NCBI GenBank assembly: GCA_913009835.1
Contig: CAJVXH010000004.1
Coordinates: forward strand, 1-49,384
Direction: 5' to 3'
DNA length: 49,384 nt
DNA from: an uncultured bacterium
GTDB lineage: Bacteria; Electryoneota; Electryoneia; Electryoneales; Electryoneaceae
Within the stretch, counting starts at the first letter, position 1. Each line of letters starts with the position of its first letter. Under the pieces are notes generated by a model that did no database searches, had not been told where the DNA came from, and was given only the letters and a program-made list of their open reading frames with translations. The translations under genes were made by a program, and so were the position numbers. Of this stretch, positions 8,884-17,599 are shown in pieces.

Positions 8884-8960
8884 TGGTACCCCCGACAGGA
8901 CTCGAACCTGTTACCTTCTGATTAGGAATCAGACGCTCTATCCTGATGAGCTACGGGGGC
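8884..8960 (-). tRNA. tRNA-Arg (anticodon CCT)
   Basis: The minus strand folds as a full cloverleaf. It has a 7-bp acceptor stem (GCCCCCG/CGGGGGT, one G-T pair), a D-arm GCTC/GAGC and an anticodon stem TCTGA/TCAGA around the loop TTCCTAA. The T-arm is ACAGG-TTCGAGT-CCTGT, with discriminator A and an encoded CCA. The anticodon CCT reads AGG arginine codons. Confidence 0.97.
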
Positions 8961-9152
8961 AGATCTCACGGCGCAAAGATAATAAAATAACCTAATCGCC
9001 AGTTGCAACTCCTGAAGTGAATCTCTCAAGCGCCACAGCCTCGAAAATGCTGCAAGAAGATAGAATGCAATGTGCGATATCGAAATCACACCTGCCTCAA
9101 TCAATCTCCGAGCCACCTGACAGTTCCCAGTTATGCCGAATAATCACAGTCA

Positions 9153-9194
9153 GGTCCGTTACATTCATTAAACAAAATCGAGACGGACCGGAGG
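9153..9194 (+). promoter_or_regulatory. Inverted repeat ending at the ribosome-binding site of the PTPS-like gene
   Basis: GGTCCGT (9153-9159) and ACGGACC (9183-9189) can pair around a 23-base loop. The 3' arm ends one base before GGAGG (9190-9194), which serves the ATG at 9202. It could be an operator or a leader hairpin affecting translation. Confidence 0.4.
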
Positions 9195-9201
9195 CAGCCG
9201 T

Positions 9202-9594
9202 ATGTATAGCATTTCCATTCGCGAGCGTTTCACATCATTTCTTCGACTGGAGAATTCGGCGGATGACGAGGGCTATGACCTCTACCACAATTATCTTATG
9301 GAGGTCGTTGTCTCAGGTGAGGAACTCGATGAAAGAGGCTACCTGCATAACATGGATGATCTTCGCGAGGAGTTGGGAGAGTTGGTGGTGAAGTGGGATG
9401 GAGCCTTGCTCAACGATTTTGACGAATTCGAGGATGAGAATCCGACACTGGAAATCGTTGCCCGTACCGCCTGCCAGTTACTAGCCGAGACATTGTTTAA
9501 CGAAAGACTGAGTGAGATGCAGGTAACGGTCTGGGAAAATGAACTCGATCCTCAACTGGGACCAGGTGCCAGCTACCGGATGTCATTAACATGA
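9202..9594 (+). CDS. 6-pyruvoyl-tetrahydropterin synthase (QueD)-like protein with degenerate active site
   Basis: A 130-residue T-fold protein. The order of motifs matches the PTPS/QueD family: a beta strand with xRLEN, the YHNYLMEVVVSGE strand, a GYLHNMDDL segment, LLNDFDEFEDENPTLE and the terminal VWEN. Metal and catalytic residues are largely gone. The first zinc His (AAHR in the family) is replaced around FLRL. The HGHNY motif reads LYHNY, so only His29 remains, and the LDH catalytic His reads WDG. It overlaps the downstream glycosyltransferase by 4 bp (ATGA), implying coupled translation. A role in pterin or queuosine synthesis is therefore doubtful; a binding or regulatory function tied to glycosylation is an inference. 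GGAGG 7 bases upstream supports the start. Confidence 0.78.
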   Translation: MYSISIRERFTSFLRLENSADDEGYDLYHNYLMEVVVSGEELDERGYLHNMDDLREELGELVVKWDGALLNDFDEFEDENPTLEIVARTACQLLAETLFNERLSEMQVTVWENELDPQLGPGASYRMSLT

Positions 9595-10676
9595 AAATAA
9601 CCTTCGTAATCTACGGCGATCTGAACACACTGTCCGGGGGGTATGTCTATGACCGATATCTGCTCCGACACCTGAAAAAGTGCGGAGACCAGATACGGGT
9701 AGTCTCGCTGTGGGATGGAAGTTACCTCAGGCACATGGCGGACAATTTTTCCCGCGAATTGCCACAAAATCTCCTGGTGGGAAACCCTGACCTCATTTTG
9801 CAGGATGAAATCTGCCATCCCTCTTTGGTGTTGGCAAACCATCGCATCAAGCAGATGGGAGCGCCTCCGGTCGTCTCACTCGTCCATCACCTGTTGGCGG
9901 ACGAGGGACATCCACTGCTGACACGTAATTTCTATAAAACGAATGAACTGCTCTACTTCAGCGGAATTGACGGAGTTCTCGCCAACACTCATGTCACCTT
10001 AAACCGGGTGCGTGAGGTTTCCCACCGCCAACTGCCAGCAGCCGTCGCCTGGCCAGGGAGTACCTTACCCAGCCCACCGTTATCTCGCACCGTTCTGAAC
10101 GATCGTTTGAATGAGCAACGTCCGCTGCAAATACTGTTCGTCGGTAATCTCGTTGAACGTAAAATGGTTACTGTGCTGCTAACCTCTATCATCAAGCTGC
10201 TGCGGCATACGGATGCACGTCTGAAGATTGTAGGTGGCGGTAAACTCGAACCCAAGTATGCGCGACGGGTAAAGAGAATCGCAAAACCGCTCATTGACAA
10301 GGGGATTGTCTCTTTTACCGGGCCGAAGAGGGGTAAGGAACTGGCGGAATTGTACAGCGAATCCGATGTCCTGGTGGTTCCCTCAAGTTATGAGGGATTC
10401 GGGATAGTGTACCTGGAAGGAATGGCCTATGGTCTTCCTGCCATCGGAAGCGCTGCCGGGGGTGCACGTGAAATCATCGAGGATGGTGTAAACGGTTACC
10501 TGGTGCATCCAAGCGATAGCAACACCCTCACTCAATATCTGCTTCAACTGGCGAGGGATCGAGGATTACTGGCACGTATGAGTCGAGCTGCCCGAGACCG
10601 TTTTGAAAGGCATCCGTCATGGACACAAAGCATGGACAACGCACGAGAATTCCTGCTTAGAATGGCGAAAAAATAG
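9591..10676 (+). CDS. GT4-type glycosyltransferase
   Basis: A 361-residue GT-B glycosyltransferase. The N-terminal Rossmann half starts KITFVIYGDL and has a Gly-rich GG loop. The C-terminal half has ILFVGNLVERK, IVGGG and the nucleotide-sugar motif SYEGFGIVYLEGMAYGLP, with the E-x7-E acidic pair typical of GT4. No signal peptide or membrane helix is present, so it acts in the cytoplasm, probably on a nucleotide-sugar donor; acceptor and sugar are unknown. The start codon overlaps the stop of the PTPS-like gene, so the two proteins probably serve one pathway. Confidence 0.9.
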   Translation: MKITFVIYGDLNTLSGGYVYDRYLLRHLKKCGDQIRVVSLWDGSYLRHMADNFSRELPQNLLVGNPDLILQDEICHPSLVLANHRIKQMGAPPVVSLVHHLLADEGHPLLTRNFYKTNELLYFSGIDGVLANTHVTLNRVREVSHRQLPAAVAWPGSTLPSPPLSRTVLNDRLNEQRPLQILFVGNLVERKMVTVLLTSIIKLLRHTDARLKIVGGGKLEPKYARRVKRIAKPLIDKGIVSFTGPKRGKELAELYSESDVLVVPSSYEGFGIVYLEGMAYGLPAIGSAAGGAREIIEDGVNGYLVHPSDSNTLTQYLLQLARDRGLLARMSRAARDRFERHPSWTQSMDNAREFLLRMAKK

Positions 10677-11015
10677 CAACCCAGGTAGTAATGAGATTAC
10701 TGAATATTAAGCGCAATTGATACGCCGATAGTATGCCTGAGTACTGAATGCTTTTCCACGTTATTTCATCTTCACGGAAAGAGTAGAGCCAGATCTTCGA
10801 AAATCGTCTATCCCAGTGATTCGGAGTTCCAGAAAATGACACGCATCTGACCTGACCATCCTTTCAGGATTCTTAAAACTTCGCTTAAAAACCTTAAATA
10901 CCTCCAAATTAGATTCTTGATCCAATTTATTATCACTCATGCATCTTCCAAAGATGGTATCAGGCATTAACTAAAAAACGTAGTATTCACTGAAGATTTG
11001 AAGCACTTGAAGCTA
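10677..11015. other. Intergenic region, no supported gene
   Basis: About 340 bases with only short, unsupported open frames. The composition is AT-richer than the genes. No strong terminator for the glycosyltransferase gene is visible. Confidence 0.5.
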
Positions 11016-11044
11016 TTGCGTTCGCTACTCACCCATTGTATAAT
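11016..11044 (+). promoter_or_regulatory. Sigma-70-type promoter for the outer-membrane protein gene
   Basis: TTGCGT (11016-11021) and a perfect TATAAT (11039-11044) are separated by 17 bases. The start codon is about 80 bases downstream, preceded by GAGGGAG. Confidence 0.7.
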
Positions 11045-11122
11045 CCGGGATCCTCGCCCTATGGATTCAATGGCGAGACAGGATATTGGCGGCCATTGTG
11101 CCACAAATTGAGGGAGTAAAAC

Positions 11123-11677
11123 ATGCGTGCTCGCGTGATTGTTGTTGCGATGATGATGTTGTTCGCAGTTGGTGCTGTTCAGGCTGGAACTCCGACCGGA
11201 TTCTACGCTGGTGCTGGTGCTGATATTTTCATGTTCGGTGATGCCGATGCACTCGATGCTGGTGGATTCTCTTCCACATTCATCGGATTCACACCGAAGG
11301 TCGGATACCAGATCAACGATATGTGGGGCGTCAACGCTGGCTACAAGTACTTCATGACCAACGAAGGCGACGGTGGAGTTAAATGGACGCAGACCGCTAT
11401 ATCTATTGCCGCGAACGCTGCACCGTTCAAAGATGGTTGCCTGATGCCGCTGTATTTCATCGCTGGTATTGACATGGTATCTTGGGAAGTTGAAATAGAT
11501 CTTGGAGCCTTTGGTACGGTAACAGGCGACGACACCGAAACCGGAATCGCCTTTGGTGCTGGTTATGGCTGGTGGACGAGTGACAATTTCAGCGTAAACC
11601 CAGAGGTTACATACGTCACTGGTGACGCTGGGGGAATCAATATCGAAGTCGGTGTGCGCTACTACTTCGCTAAGTAA
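11123..11677 (+). CDS. Small outer-membrane beta-barrel protein
   Basis: A 184-residue protein with a Sec signal peptide cleaved after AVQA (residue about 22). The mature part is Gly- and aromatic-rich with alternating strands (FYAGAGADIFMFGD, VGYQINDMWGVNAGYKYF, YGWWTSDNFSVNPEVTYV) and ends in VGVRYYFAK. This layout is typical of OmpW/OmpA-like eight-stranded barrels. The gene is monocistronic, with its own promoter (11016-11044), a GAGGGAG ribosome-binding site and a strong terminator (11704-11729), so it is likely well expressed. The ligand is unknown. Confidence 0.85.
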   Translation: MRARVIVVAMMMLFAVGAVQAGTPTGFYAGAGADIFMFGDADALDAGGFSSTFIGFTPKVGYQINDMWGVNAGYKYFMTNEGDGGVKWTQTAISIAANAAPFKDGCLMPLYFIAGIDMVSWEVEIDLGAFGTVTGDDTETGIAFGAGYGWWTSDNFSVNPEVTYVTGDAGGINIEVGVRYYFAK

Positions 11678-11703
11678 GTATCTATTCAGATTAGATCTTT
11701 CAG

Positions 11704-11729
11704 GGCCGTCCTTCTTGGGCGGCCTTTTT
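11704..11729 (+). terminator. Rho-independent terminator
   Basis: An 8-bp stem GGCCGTCC/GGGCGGCC (one G-T pair) with loop TTCTT is followed directly by TTTTT. It lies 27 bases after the stop of the beta-barrel gene. Confidence 0.93.
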
Positions 11730-11800
11730 CTGGCTCCAAATGAGCTGAAGAAGGAGGAAAATCGCAGCTCTCGATATTTGAGCGAACAGAATTCAATCCA

Positions 11801-11832
11801 AACGCGGATTCCATTAGAACTGGGTCCGCGTT
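11801..11832. repeat. Inverted repeat AACGCGGA/TCCGCGTT
   Basis: Perfect 8-bp arms around a 16-base loop, about 135 bases upstream of the BtrH-like gene. It is a possible operator or hairpin of unknown role. Confidence 0.45.
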
Positions 11833-11966
11833 CTCATATGGGGCAATTTCCCTCGTACCGGGCTCCACAAAATCTCTATTATCTGCATGGATTTCATCTA
11901 TTAGCGAATTTTATTGCGTAAACTCTAAGACATAGGGTGAGAGGACTATAGACGCCGGGAGGAACC

Positions 11967-12977
11967 ATGAACAGGCGGAAGTTGAACCTCGAGCTGTATA
12001 ACGATGAAGCAGCCATTCAACGTGGTGAACCAGGAATCGTACACTCGTATATGCGAGGACTGGCTACCGCAATGCAGGCCATAGGCGACAAAAATGGACC
12101 CGCCTGGTGGATGGGAAGCAGTGGTTTTGCCTTCCGAATATGGGCATCTGATACCCTGTGCCCTTCCGCGATGAGCATGTTTGAGTTCAACCGTATTCTC
12201 CCCCAAGCTATCGAACAAATGGGCTACACCCCGATCTATACCAGCCGTCTCTGGGACGAGCCGAAGCTGGAATTGGAACGGAGGATGACAGCTCACTCCC
12301 AGATTATCGAAGCAGTCGAGCGAGGGGTGCCGGCCGTGGTCTGGGATCTGAGCGATGCTGAATGGGGTGTGATTACTGGATATGATGACGGTCGCGATGT
12401 ATACATCACCCTCGATAACGATGGCAATGTCTCAACGTTACCATATGAACGTCTTGGCCAGAATGGAGTAGATATTCTCGCAGTCACAATCCCAGGCGAA
12501 CCAACCAACCAGGACTCGGAAGAAGTCATACGACGTTCCATCGAAATAGCCATAGGCCATGCTTCACAAGAGGAATGGGCAGACCGTCCTGATTATCAAA
12601 ACGGCCTCTTCGGATACGATCTGTGGGCATTGGTATATGAACGTTGGGGACTGCTGATTGAGGCCGGACGAATGAAAAAAAGCGGTATTCCCATCCACGA
12701 GTACAGCAAGTACTACGCCGCACACTTCTATTCCGCCAGATGCTATGCCCGTGAATACCTCAACATGATCAAGAATCACGATCCGGATCTGTCAAACGCC
12801 GCCACTCTATACGCACAGGTCGCTGACCAGCTCCGCCTGCTCTGGACTGAAGCGCCAGATACACTCACCCCGAAACGAAGCCTGATCGATGATTTCACCC
12901 AACGTCTGCAGAATGCCAAGAGCCTGGAGATGGAAGCAGTCGAAGCGATGAAGATGTACCTCGGCGTGCATGCGTGA
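11967..12977 (+). CDS. BtrH-N/C39-like protein of unknown function
   Basis: A 336-residue soluble protein starting after a good GGGAGGAA ribosome-binding site. The first half resembles the papain-like fold of butirosin BtrH-N and related C39-type proteins. It has an aromatic WWMGSSGFAFRIW segment, then a single Cys in DTLCPSA. It ends with the strand pair WGVITGYDDGRDVYITLDND and LPYERLG, where such proteins usually have an active-site His strand; here that His is not obvious. The C-terminal half is helical and carries many aromatic residues (HEYSKYYAAHFYSARCYARE). No signal peptide is present. An acyl-transfer or peptidase-derived function is possible but not shown. The gene stands alone, with a repeat-rich region downstream. 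Confidence 0.6.
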   Translation: MNRRKLNLELYNDEAAIQRGEPGIVHSYMRGLATAMQAIGDKNGPAWWMGSSGFAFRIWASDTLCPSAMSMFEFNRILPQAIEQMGYTPIYTSRLWDEPKLELERRMTAHSQIIEAVERGVPAVVWDLSDAEWGVITGYDDGRDVYITLDNDGNVSTLPYERLGQNGVDILAVTIPGEPTNQDSEEVIRRSIEIAIGHASQEEWADRPDYQNGLFGYDLWALVYERWGLLIEAGRMKKSGIPIHEYSKYYAAHFYSARCYAREYLNMIKNHDPDLSNAATLYAQVADQLRLLWTEAPDTLTPKRSLIDDFTQRLQNAKSLEMEAVEAMKMYLGVHA

Positions 12978-13061
12978 GTAGCCTGTAGACATTGGACTCG
13001 TTGGTACAGGCCCGTGGAGTGCTCGCCAAGCGCGGCTGAAACGGAGTTGAAATACTTGGAA

Positions 13062-13139
13062 CATGCCCCGGACATTTATGTCTGGGGTCATCAGCAGGTA
13101 CAAACGTTGGAAATCCCAGACATAAATGTCCGGGGCATG
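13062..13139. repeat. Nested palindromic repeat with perfect 25-bp arms
   Basis: Arm 13062-13086 (beginning CATGCCCCGGACATTTATGT) is the exact reverse complement of arm 13115-13139; the spacer is 28 bases. Each arm is itself nearly self-complementary around GGACATTTATGTCTGG. The same inner palindrome recurs at 15312-15331 and 18261-18282. Confidence 0.9.
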
Positions 13140-13140
13140 G

Positions 13141-13245
13141 AATGATGTCATCCTTACGCCGCAAGCGAGAAGAGCCTGTCCTGAACGCAGTGAAGGAATC
13201 TCGGGGTTGATCTTTGGATGATCCCGACTTGACAAGCAAGTCGGG
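13141..13245. repeat. Interspersed repeat-like segment with CCCGACTTG hairpin
   Basis: The stretch around 13176-13204 (CCTGAACGCAGTGAAGGAATC, shown in part) resembles intergenic repeats of the CGCAGCGAAGGATCT type seen across many unrelated bacterial genomes. It is followed by a perfect 9-bp hairpin, CCCGACTTG (13223-13231) and CAAGTCGGG (13237-13245), with a 5-base loop. No T-run follows. Confidence 0.55.
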
Positions 13246-13284
13246 GCAAACCCATGAACGAGCACCATCAAATGGAGACGAACA

Positions 13285-15171
13285 ATGAGAACCATGTTAC
13301 GCATTGGATCTGTGGTCTTAGCAATTTTGATGCTGGCTGTGGCAATGCCAGCCAGGGCCTACTTTATTGAACACAAGCCAGACGCGACAGTTTATTCTGG
13401 TGGAGGAAACTGGGTAGACTTTGATTTTGATGGAGATTTGGATTACATAGGTGTGACCACCCCTGCAGCTGAATGGGTCACCATCACCTGGAACAATTTA
13501 CCGGATGATTGGACTTATGAACTAGTATGGGAAGAGATGGAGGAACCATATAATATCATTTCTGCAAGTGCCTATGATTTTGATAACGACGGTGATTACG
13601 ATATCCTGGTTCTGGTGGCAGAGACTAGTGATTACAGTTTTGTCTTGCTTGAGCAAACCAGCCCAATGAACTTCACATATCATCTGATCTCACCTGTGGA
13701 CGCAGATCTGGTGACATCTGGGCTTTGGGGGACCGGTGATTATCATATCGCGGACATTGATCAGGACGGAACCCTGGACTTCATCAGCAAAGACGAAGTC
13801 TGGTTTGACATGATCTCACCTGACCGCATCATTACCCCCATCCACTTCAACCCCTGGTGGCATGGAGAAATCACTCCACCCACTGACCTCGATAACGATG
13901 GTGATCTCGATTTCTTCACTATTAACCATCGCTACACAATAATACTGGTCCAATATGATGAGAACTACCAATTCACTTTCACTCGCCTTGACGATGAGAA
14001 TTCAGTAAACCCATATGGTAGCCTGATATCTGGTGATTACGACACTGATGGCGACATCGACGCAATGGTGTATCGCGGGGAAGCTGAGGATCCGCCATAC
14101 TTACCAGAAAAGCCGTTGGTGTTTGTAAACAATGGCGGAAGCTTCACCATGGAGGAACCTTTCGAAGATGAAGATTGGAATCCCCTGGCGATCATGGACG
14201 GAAATGATGATGGGATCAATGATCTACTCGTGCTTAACGCAAGCTGGTACGAAAGTTACGGGTGGCTCCGGGTAAGTGATGGTATCGGAGGTTTCCAGGA
14301 GTACTTCATGGCCGAAATGCGTTTTCTTGACTACGCTTCTGCTGACCTCGATAATGATGGTGACCTGGATGTGATTTCCGTAAAAAGCCGCCGCTGGTAT
14401 GAGAACCTTCTCTACGATGAAGGTCCCTTTGAAATGGATGTGCGCTGGGATCGGGATTATTCGCCGCCCAATGACTTGATGATTGAGTTTGATTTGGTGC
14501 TCGCAAACTATGACCAGACACGCAGCGGAGCAATCTGGGCTGATGCCGTCACACCGTTTGGCACCTACCGCTTGAATACGGTATATCCAACCATGCACCC
14601 CGGTGAGTTTCTCGTACTGCAAGACGTTCGCCAGGAAGTGCCAGAAAACCTGCCAGCAGGAGATTATGAGTACATTGTTTCGGTAGGAGTACCACCAGCT
14701 TATGCGCTGGAAAGCGATACTTTGTTTTTCCATGTAAACAACTCGTTCACAAATGCCAGACCGCCAAGTGGATCACAGTATTCCACTCATGAAGGAAGCT
14801 CGGTTGAAGACGCTCCATGGCTGCAGAGTTGGCGGGAGATGGCAGCTCGAGTTGACTGGACTGGCGAGAATGGCACGCACGGTGTCTCGTCACCCATTCT
14901 GAACGACCAGCACACCGTTCTAGGCGTGTCGCCGAATCCGTTCAACCCGACGACGACAATCAGCATCAATCTGCCCGAATCCGCCAAGCTGAGGGTACAG
15001 GTATTCAACATCACCGGGCAGCAAGTCGCCGAGCTGGCAAACGGTCAATTCAGCGCTGGTAATCACAATCTGAGTTTCAATGCATCGAATATGGCGTCAG
15101 GCCTGTATTTCGTCCGGGCGACGGTGCCGGGTCAGATGGATCAGGTTGAAAAGGTGATGTTAGTGAGGTGA
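13285..15171 (+). CDS. Secreted FG-GAP/VCBS-repeat protein with type IX sorting domain
   Basis: A 628-residue exported protein. The signal peptide ends near MPARA (residue about 25). Seven calcium-binding-like FG-GAP/VCBS motifs are visible, including DFDFDGDLDY, YDFDNDGDYD, DIDQDGTLDF, DLDNDGDLDF and DYDTDGDIDA, consistent with a beta-propeller. The last 80 residues or so, from SPNPFNPTTTI, form a Por-secretion-type C-terminal sorting domain ending in VEKVMLVR. Such cargo is moved across the outer membrane by a type IX system and held at the cell surface. GGAGAC precedes the ATG. Intergenic repeats flank the gene on both sides, the downstream one starting two bases after the stop codon. Binding or adhesion is likely; no catalytic domain is visible. 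Confidence 0.88.
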   Translation: MRTMLRIGSVVLAILMLAVAMPARAYFIEHKPDATVYSGGGNWVDFDFDGDLDYIGVTTPAAEWVTITWNNLPDDWTYELVWEEMEEPYNIISASAYDFDNDGDYDILVLVAETSDYSFVLLEQTSPMNFTYHLISPVDADLVTSGLWGTGDYHIADIDQDGTLDFISKDEVWFDMISPDRIITPIHFNPWWHGEITPPTDLDNDGDLDFFTINHRYTIILVQYDENYQFTFTRLDDENSVNPYGSLISGDYDTDGDIDAMVYRGEAEDPPYLPEKPLVFVNNGGSFTMEEPFEDEDWNPLAIMDGNDDGINDLLVLNASWYESYGWLRVSDGIGGFQEYFMAEMRFLDYASADLDNDGDLDVISVKSRRWYENLLYDEGPFEMDVRWDRDYSPPNDLMIEFDLVLANYDQTRSGAIWADAVTPFGTYRLNTVYPTMHPGEFLVLQDVRQEVPENLPAGDYEYIVSVGVPPAYALESDTLFFHVNNSFTNARPPSGSQYSTHEGSSVEDAPWLQSWREMAARVDWTGENGTHGVSSPILNDQHTVLGVSPNPFNPTTTISINLPESAKLRVQVFNITGQQVAELANGQFSAGNHNLSFNASNMASGLYFVRATVPGQMDQVEKVMLVR

Positions 15172-15172
15172 A

Positions 15173-15298
15173 CATGCCCCTGTGAATCCGCATCTTTTAG
15201 CGGTTCACAGGGATGATCGCATGAATGATATTGATTGTTTTGTTGCTCTGGAGGTTGGATTATCCCTGTGAACACCTTCGGCGATTCACAGGGGCATG
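15173..15298. repeat. BIME/REP-like bipartite palindromic repeat, copy 2
   Basis: The element starts CATGCCCCTGTGAATC and ends with the inverted GATTCACAGGGGCATG. The left half folds as CCCTGTGAAnCCGC/GCGGTTCACAGGG. The right half folds as CCCTGTGAA/TTCACAGGG around a TTCG-containing loop. Both halves match the halves of 6791-6894 but in reversed order. Confidence 0.85.
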
Positions 15299-15311
15299 TA
15301 TCATTGTTCAT

Positions 15312-15331
15312 CCCAGACATAAATGTCTGGG
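15312..15331. repeat. CCCAGACAT/ATGTCTGGG palindrome
   Basis: A 20-bp palindrome with 9-bp arms and centre AA, followed by GGCA. It matches the inner unit of the repeat at 13062-13139 and the copy at 18261-18282. It lies 14 bases after the bipartite repeat. Confidence 0.85.
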
Positions 15332-15376
15332 GCACATTGTAGAACCAGCACGGGCCTGTAGAGTGATCGATTAACT

Positions 15377-15401
15377 CTGCCACGGACTTACACTCCGTGG
15401 C
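15377..15401. repeat. TGCCACGGA/TCCGTGGCA hairpin
   Basis: Perfect 9-bp arms around CTTACAC. No T-run follows on either strand, so it is more like a small interspersed hairpin than a terminator. A second, tighter hairpin (TCCCTCC-CGGA-GGAGGGA) lies at 15483-15500. The rest of the region up to typA (15624) holds no supported gene. Confidence 0.75.
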
Positions 15402-15623
15402 AAACTTCTGCCGGGCCACATTGGTCACAGGAGCATCAGCCTCAGTTCACCCTTTTGATCAACTTCCTGATGTATCTTCCCGTCCCTCCCGGAGGAGGGA
15501 TATTCCGTCTGTGTACCAACATCCAGATGAGTACATTAGTAATCACAGCGGAGGAGGTTTCGCTGGCACCATCAGACGGATCATTCTGATACTAACGATG
15601 ATACAAGAATCCCTGGAGTATTT

Positions 15624-17462
15624 GTGTCGATAAGAACTCGCGAAAATCTGCGCAACCTGGCCATCATTGCGCACGTTGATCATGGCAAGACTACACTCGT
15701 TGATGGGATGTTGCATCAGTCGGGTCTGTTCCGTGCCAATGAGAGAGTCCAGGAACGTGTTATGGACAGCAATGATCTCGAGCGCGAAAAAGGCATCACC
15801 ATCATGTCCAAAAACACTGCGATCAATTGGCAGGGGACCACGATCAACATCGTGGATACCCCAGGTCATGCAGATTTCGGCGGTGAGGTGCAACGAGTGC
15901 TGAAAATGGTCGATGGTTGCCTGCTGCTGGTGGACGCGTCAGAGGGCCCGCTGCCCCAAACACGCTACGTTCTCTCCAACGCTCTCCAGGCCGGACTGTC
16001 ACCGATAGTCGTGATAAACAAGATCGACCGTCCCGACGCACGTTTGGGCGAAGTCGAGGATGAAGTTCTCGACCTGTTCCTCGACCTGGACGCATCAGAA
16101 GATCAATGCGACTTTCCAATCGTCTACACCGTTGCCAAAGCGGGCACCGCGACGCTGGATCCCAACGAACCAGGCACGGATCTGCGTCCGCTGTTCGATG
16201 TCATTCTGGATCAAATACCGGCTCCGACATTTGATGATAGTCACCCGTTACAGCTCCAGATTACTACTCTCGATTATAGCGATTATCTCGGGCGGATCGG
16301 TATCGGACGGGTCTCAAATGGTATTCTCCGCGTCGGGGACACTGTTCTGATGACCGGAGGTACCGGGGGCCACAAGGCGAAGATCACCAAGCTGTTCAGC
16401 TATTCGGGCTTGAAACGTATCGATATACACGAAGCCTACCCCGGTGACATCGTCGCTATCGCGGGCATCGCAGGCATTGAGCTGGGCTGGACATTGACCG
16501 ATCCGGAAGACCCCAGGCCACTGCCAGCGTTGCACATCGACGAACCGTCACTGGAAATGATCTTCTCGGTGAACAAAAGCCCGTTCTCCGGACGGGAAGG
16601 GAAATACGTCACCAGTCGTCAACTTCGCGACCGTCTGTTCAAGGAAATTCAGGGCAACCCATCGCTGAGGGTAGAAGAGACCGATTCGCCGGACTCGTTC
16701 CGCGTCCTCGGACGAGGCGAATTACAGTTCGCGATTCTGCTCGAAATGATGCGACGTGAAGGCTACGAAGTCGCTGTTGGCAAACCAAAAGTTCTGATGC
16801 ATGAGCAGCCGGACGGAACGTTGCATGAACCGTGGGAACAGCTCATACTCGACCTGCCCGAAGAATACATTGGCTCGATCACCCAGACCATGGGATTCCG
16901 CAAGGGTCGGATGATCAAGATGGTAAATAACTCCAGCGGCTGGGTACGGTTGGATTTTGAAGTGCCCATGCGTGGGCTGATCGGACTACGTTCGCAGCTG
17001 ATCGTGGAAACACGCGGCACCGCAATCATCAACCACGTGTTCCTGGATTGGCGTCCGCACGCTGGCGATATCCCTCACCGGAAGACGGGCGCGCTGGTAG
17101 CGGATCGCATGGGCAAGGTGCGTGGGTATGCGCTACAGAACCTTCAGGAACGTGGGCAGATGTTTGTCGGGCCGACCGTCGAAGTGTATTCGGGGATGGT
17201 TGTCGGTGAAAATAACCGTAACGAAGATATCTGGGTTAATCCGACCAAAGAGAAGAAACTGACCAACATGCGTGCCTCCGGAAGTGACGACAATTACATG
17301 TTGCACCCGCCACGCATCCTCACACTCGAATCCGCGCTTGAGTTTATCGCGGATGACGAGCTGGTCGAGGTAACGCCCAAGTCGTTACGTCTGCGCAAAC
17401 GTCACCTCACCGAAGATGCCGCACGTAAAGCGGAGAAGAAGAGGGAGAAGGCTGAAAAATAG
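15624..17462 (+). CDS. typA: Ribosome-associated translational GTPase TypA/BipA
   Basis: A 612-residue member of the elongation-factor-like GTPases, of usual length. The GTPase domain carries G1 AHVDHGKTT, the [12 protein letters not shown] switch and NKIDRPDAR. It is followed by the beta-barrel domain, two EF-G-like domains (the second with [20 protein letters not shown]) and the TypA-specific C-terminal domain rich in [20 protein letters not shown] basic tail ends the protein. TypA supports ribosome assembly and stress adaptation. The start is GTG, with GGAG five bases upstream and [14 protein letters not shown] following. Confidence 0.97.
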   Translation: MSIRTRENLRNLAIIAHVDHGKTTLVDGMLHQSGLFRANERVQERVMDSNDLEREKGITIMSKNTAINWQGTTINIVDTPGHADFGGEVQRVLKMVDGCLLLVDASEGPLPQTRYVLSNALQAGLSPIVVINKIDRPDARLGEVEDEVLDLFLDLDASEDQCDFPIVYTVAKAGTATLDPNEPGTDLRPLFDVILDQIPAPTFDDSHPLQLQITTLDYSDYLGRIGIGRVSNGILRVGDTVLMTGGTGGHKAKITKLFSYSGLKRIDIHEAYPGDIVAIAGIAGIELGWTLTDPEDPRPLPALHIDEPSLEMIFSVNKSPFSGREGKYVTSRQLRDRLFKEIQGNPSLRVEETDSPDSFRVLGRGELQFAILLEMMRREGYEVAVGKPKVLMHEQPDGTLHEPWEQLILDLPEEYIGSITQTMGFRKGRMIKMVNNSSGWVRLDFEVPMRGLIGLRSQLIVETRGTAIINHVFLDWRPHAGDIPHRKTGALVADRMGKVRGYALQNLQERGQMFVGPTVEVYSGMVVGENNRNEDIWVNPTKEKKLTNMRASGSDDNYMLHPPRILTLESALEFIADDELVEVTPKSLRLRKRHLTEDAARKAEKKREKAEK

Positions 17463-17599
17463 CACGTTTTACGAATCATTCTCATCACATATGAACATGT
17501 TGCAGGTTAGGGCTGTCCTTTGCAGACGGAACAATATTATCCTGTTGTCGTACTATGATAGAGGTTAGGTAGCTACGACAACCAGCAAGGGGAAATCCG

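Noticed and set aside
7100-8884. Second copy of the tRNA-Arg 3' end (attachment site) on the far side of the integrase
   Set aside because: I looked for CCCCCGACAGG and neighbouring bases. The only resemblance (GCCCCGACCTG near 7182) is short and lies inside the IS630 transposase codons.
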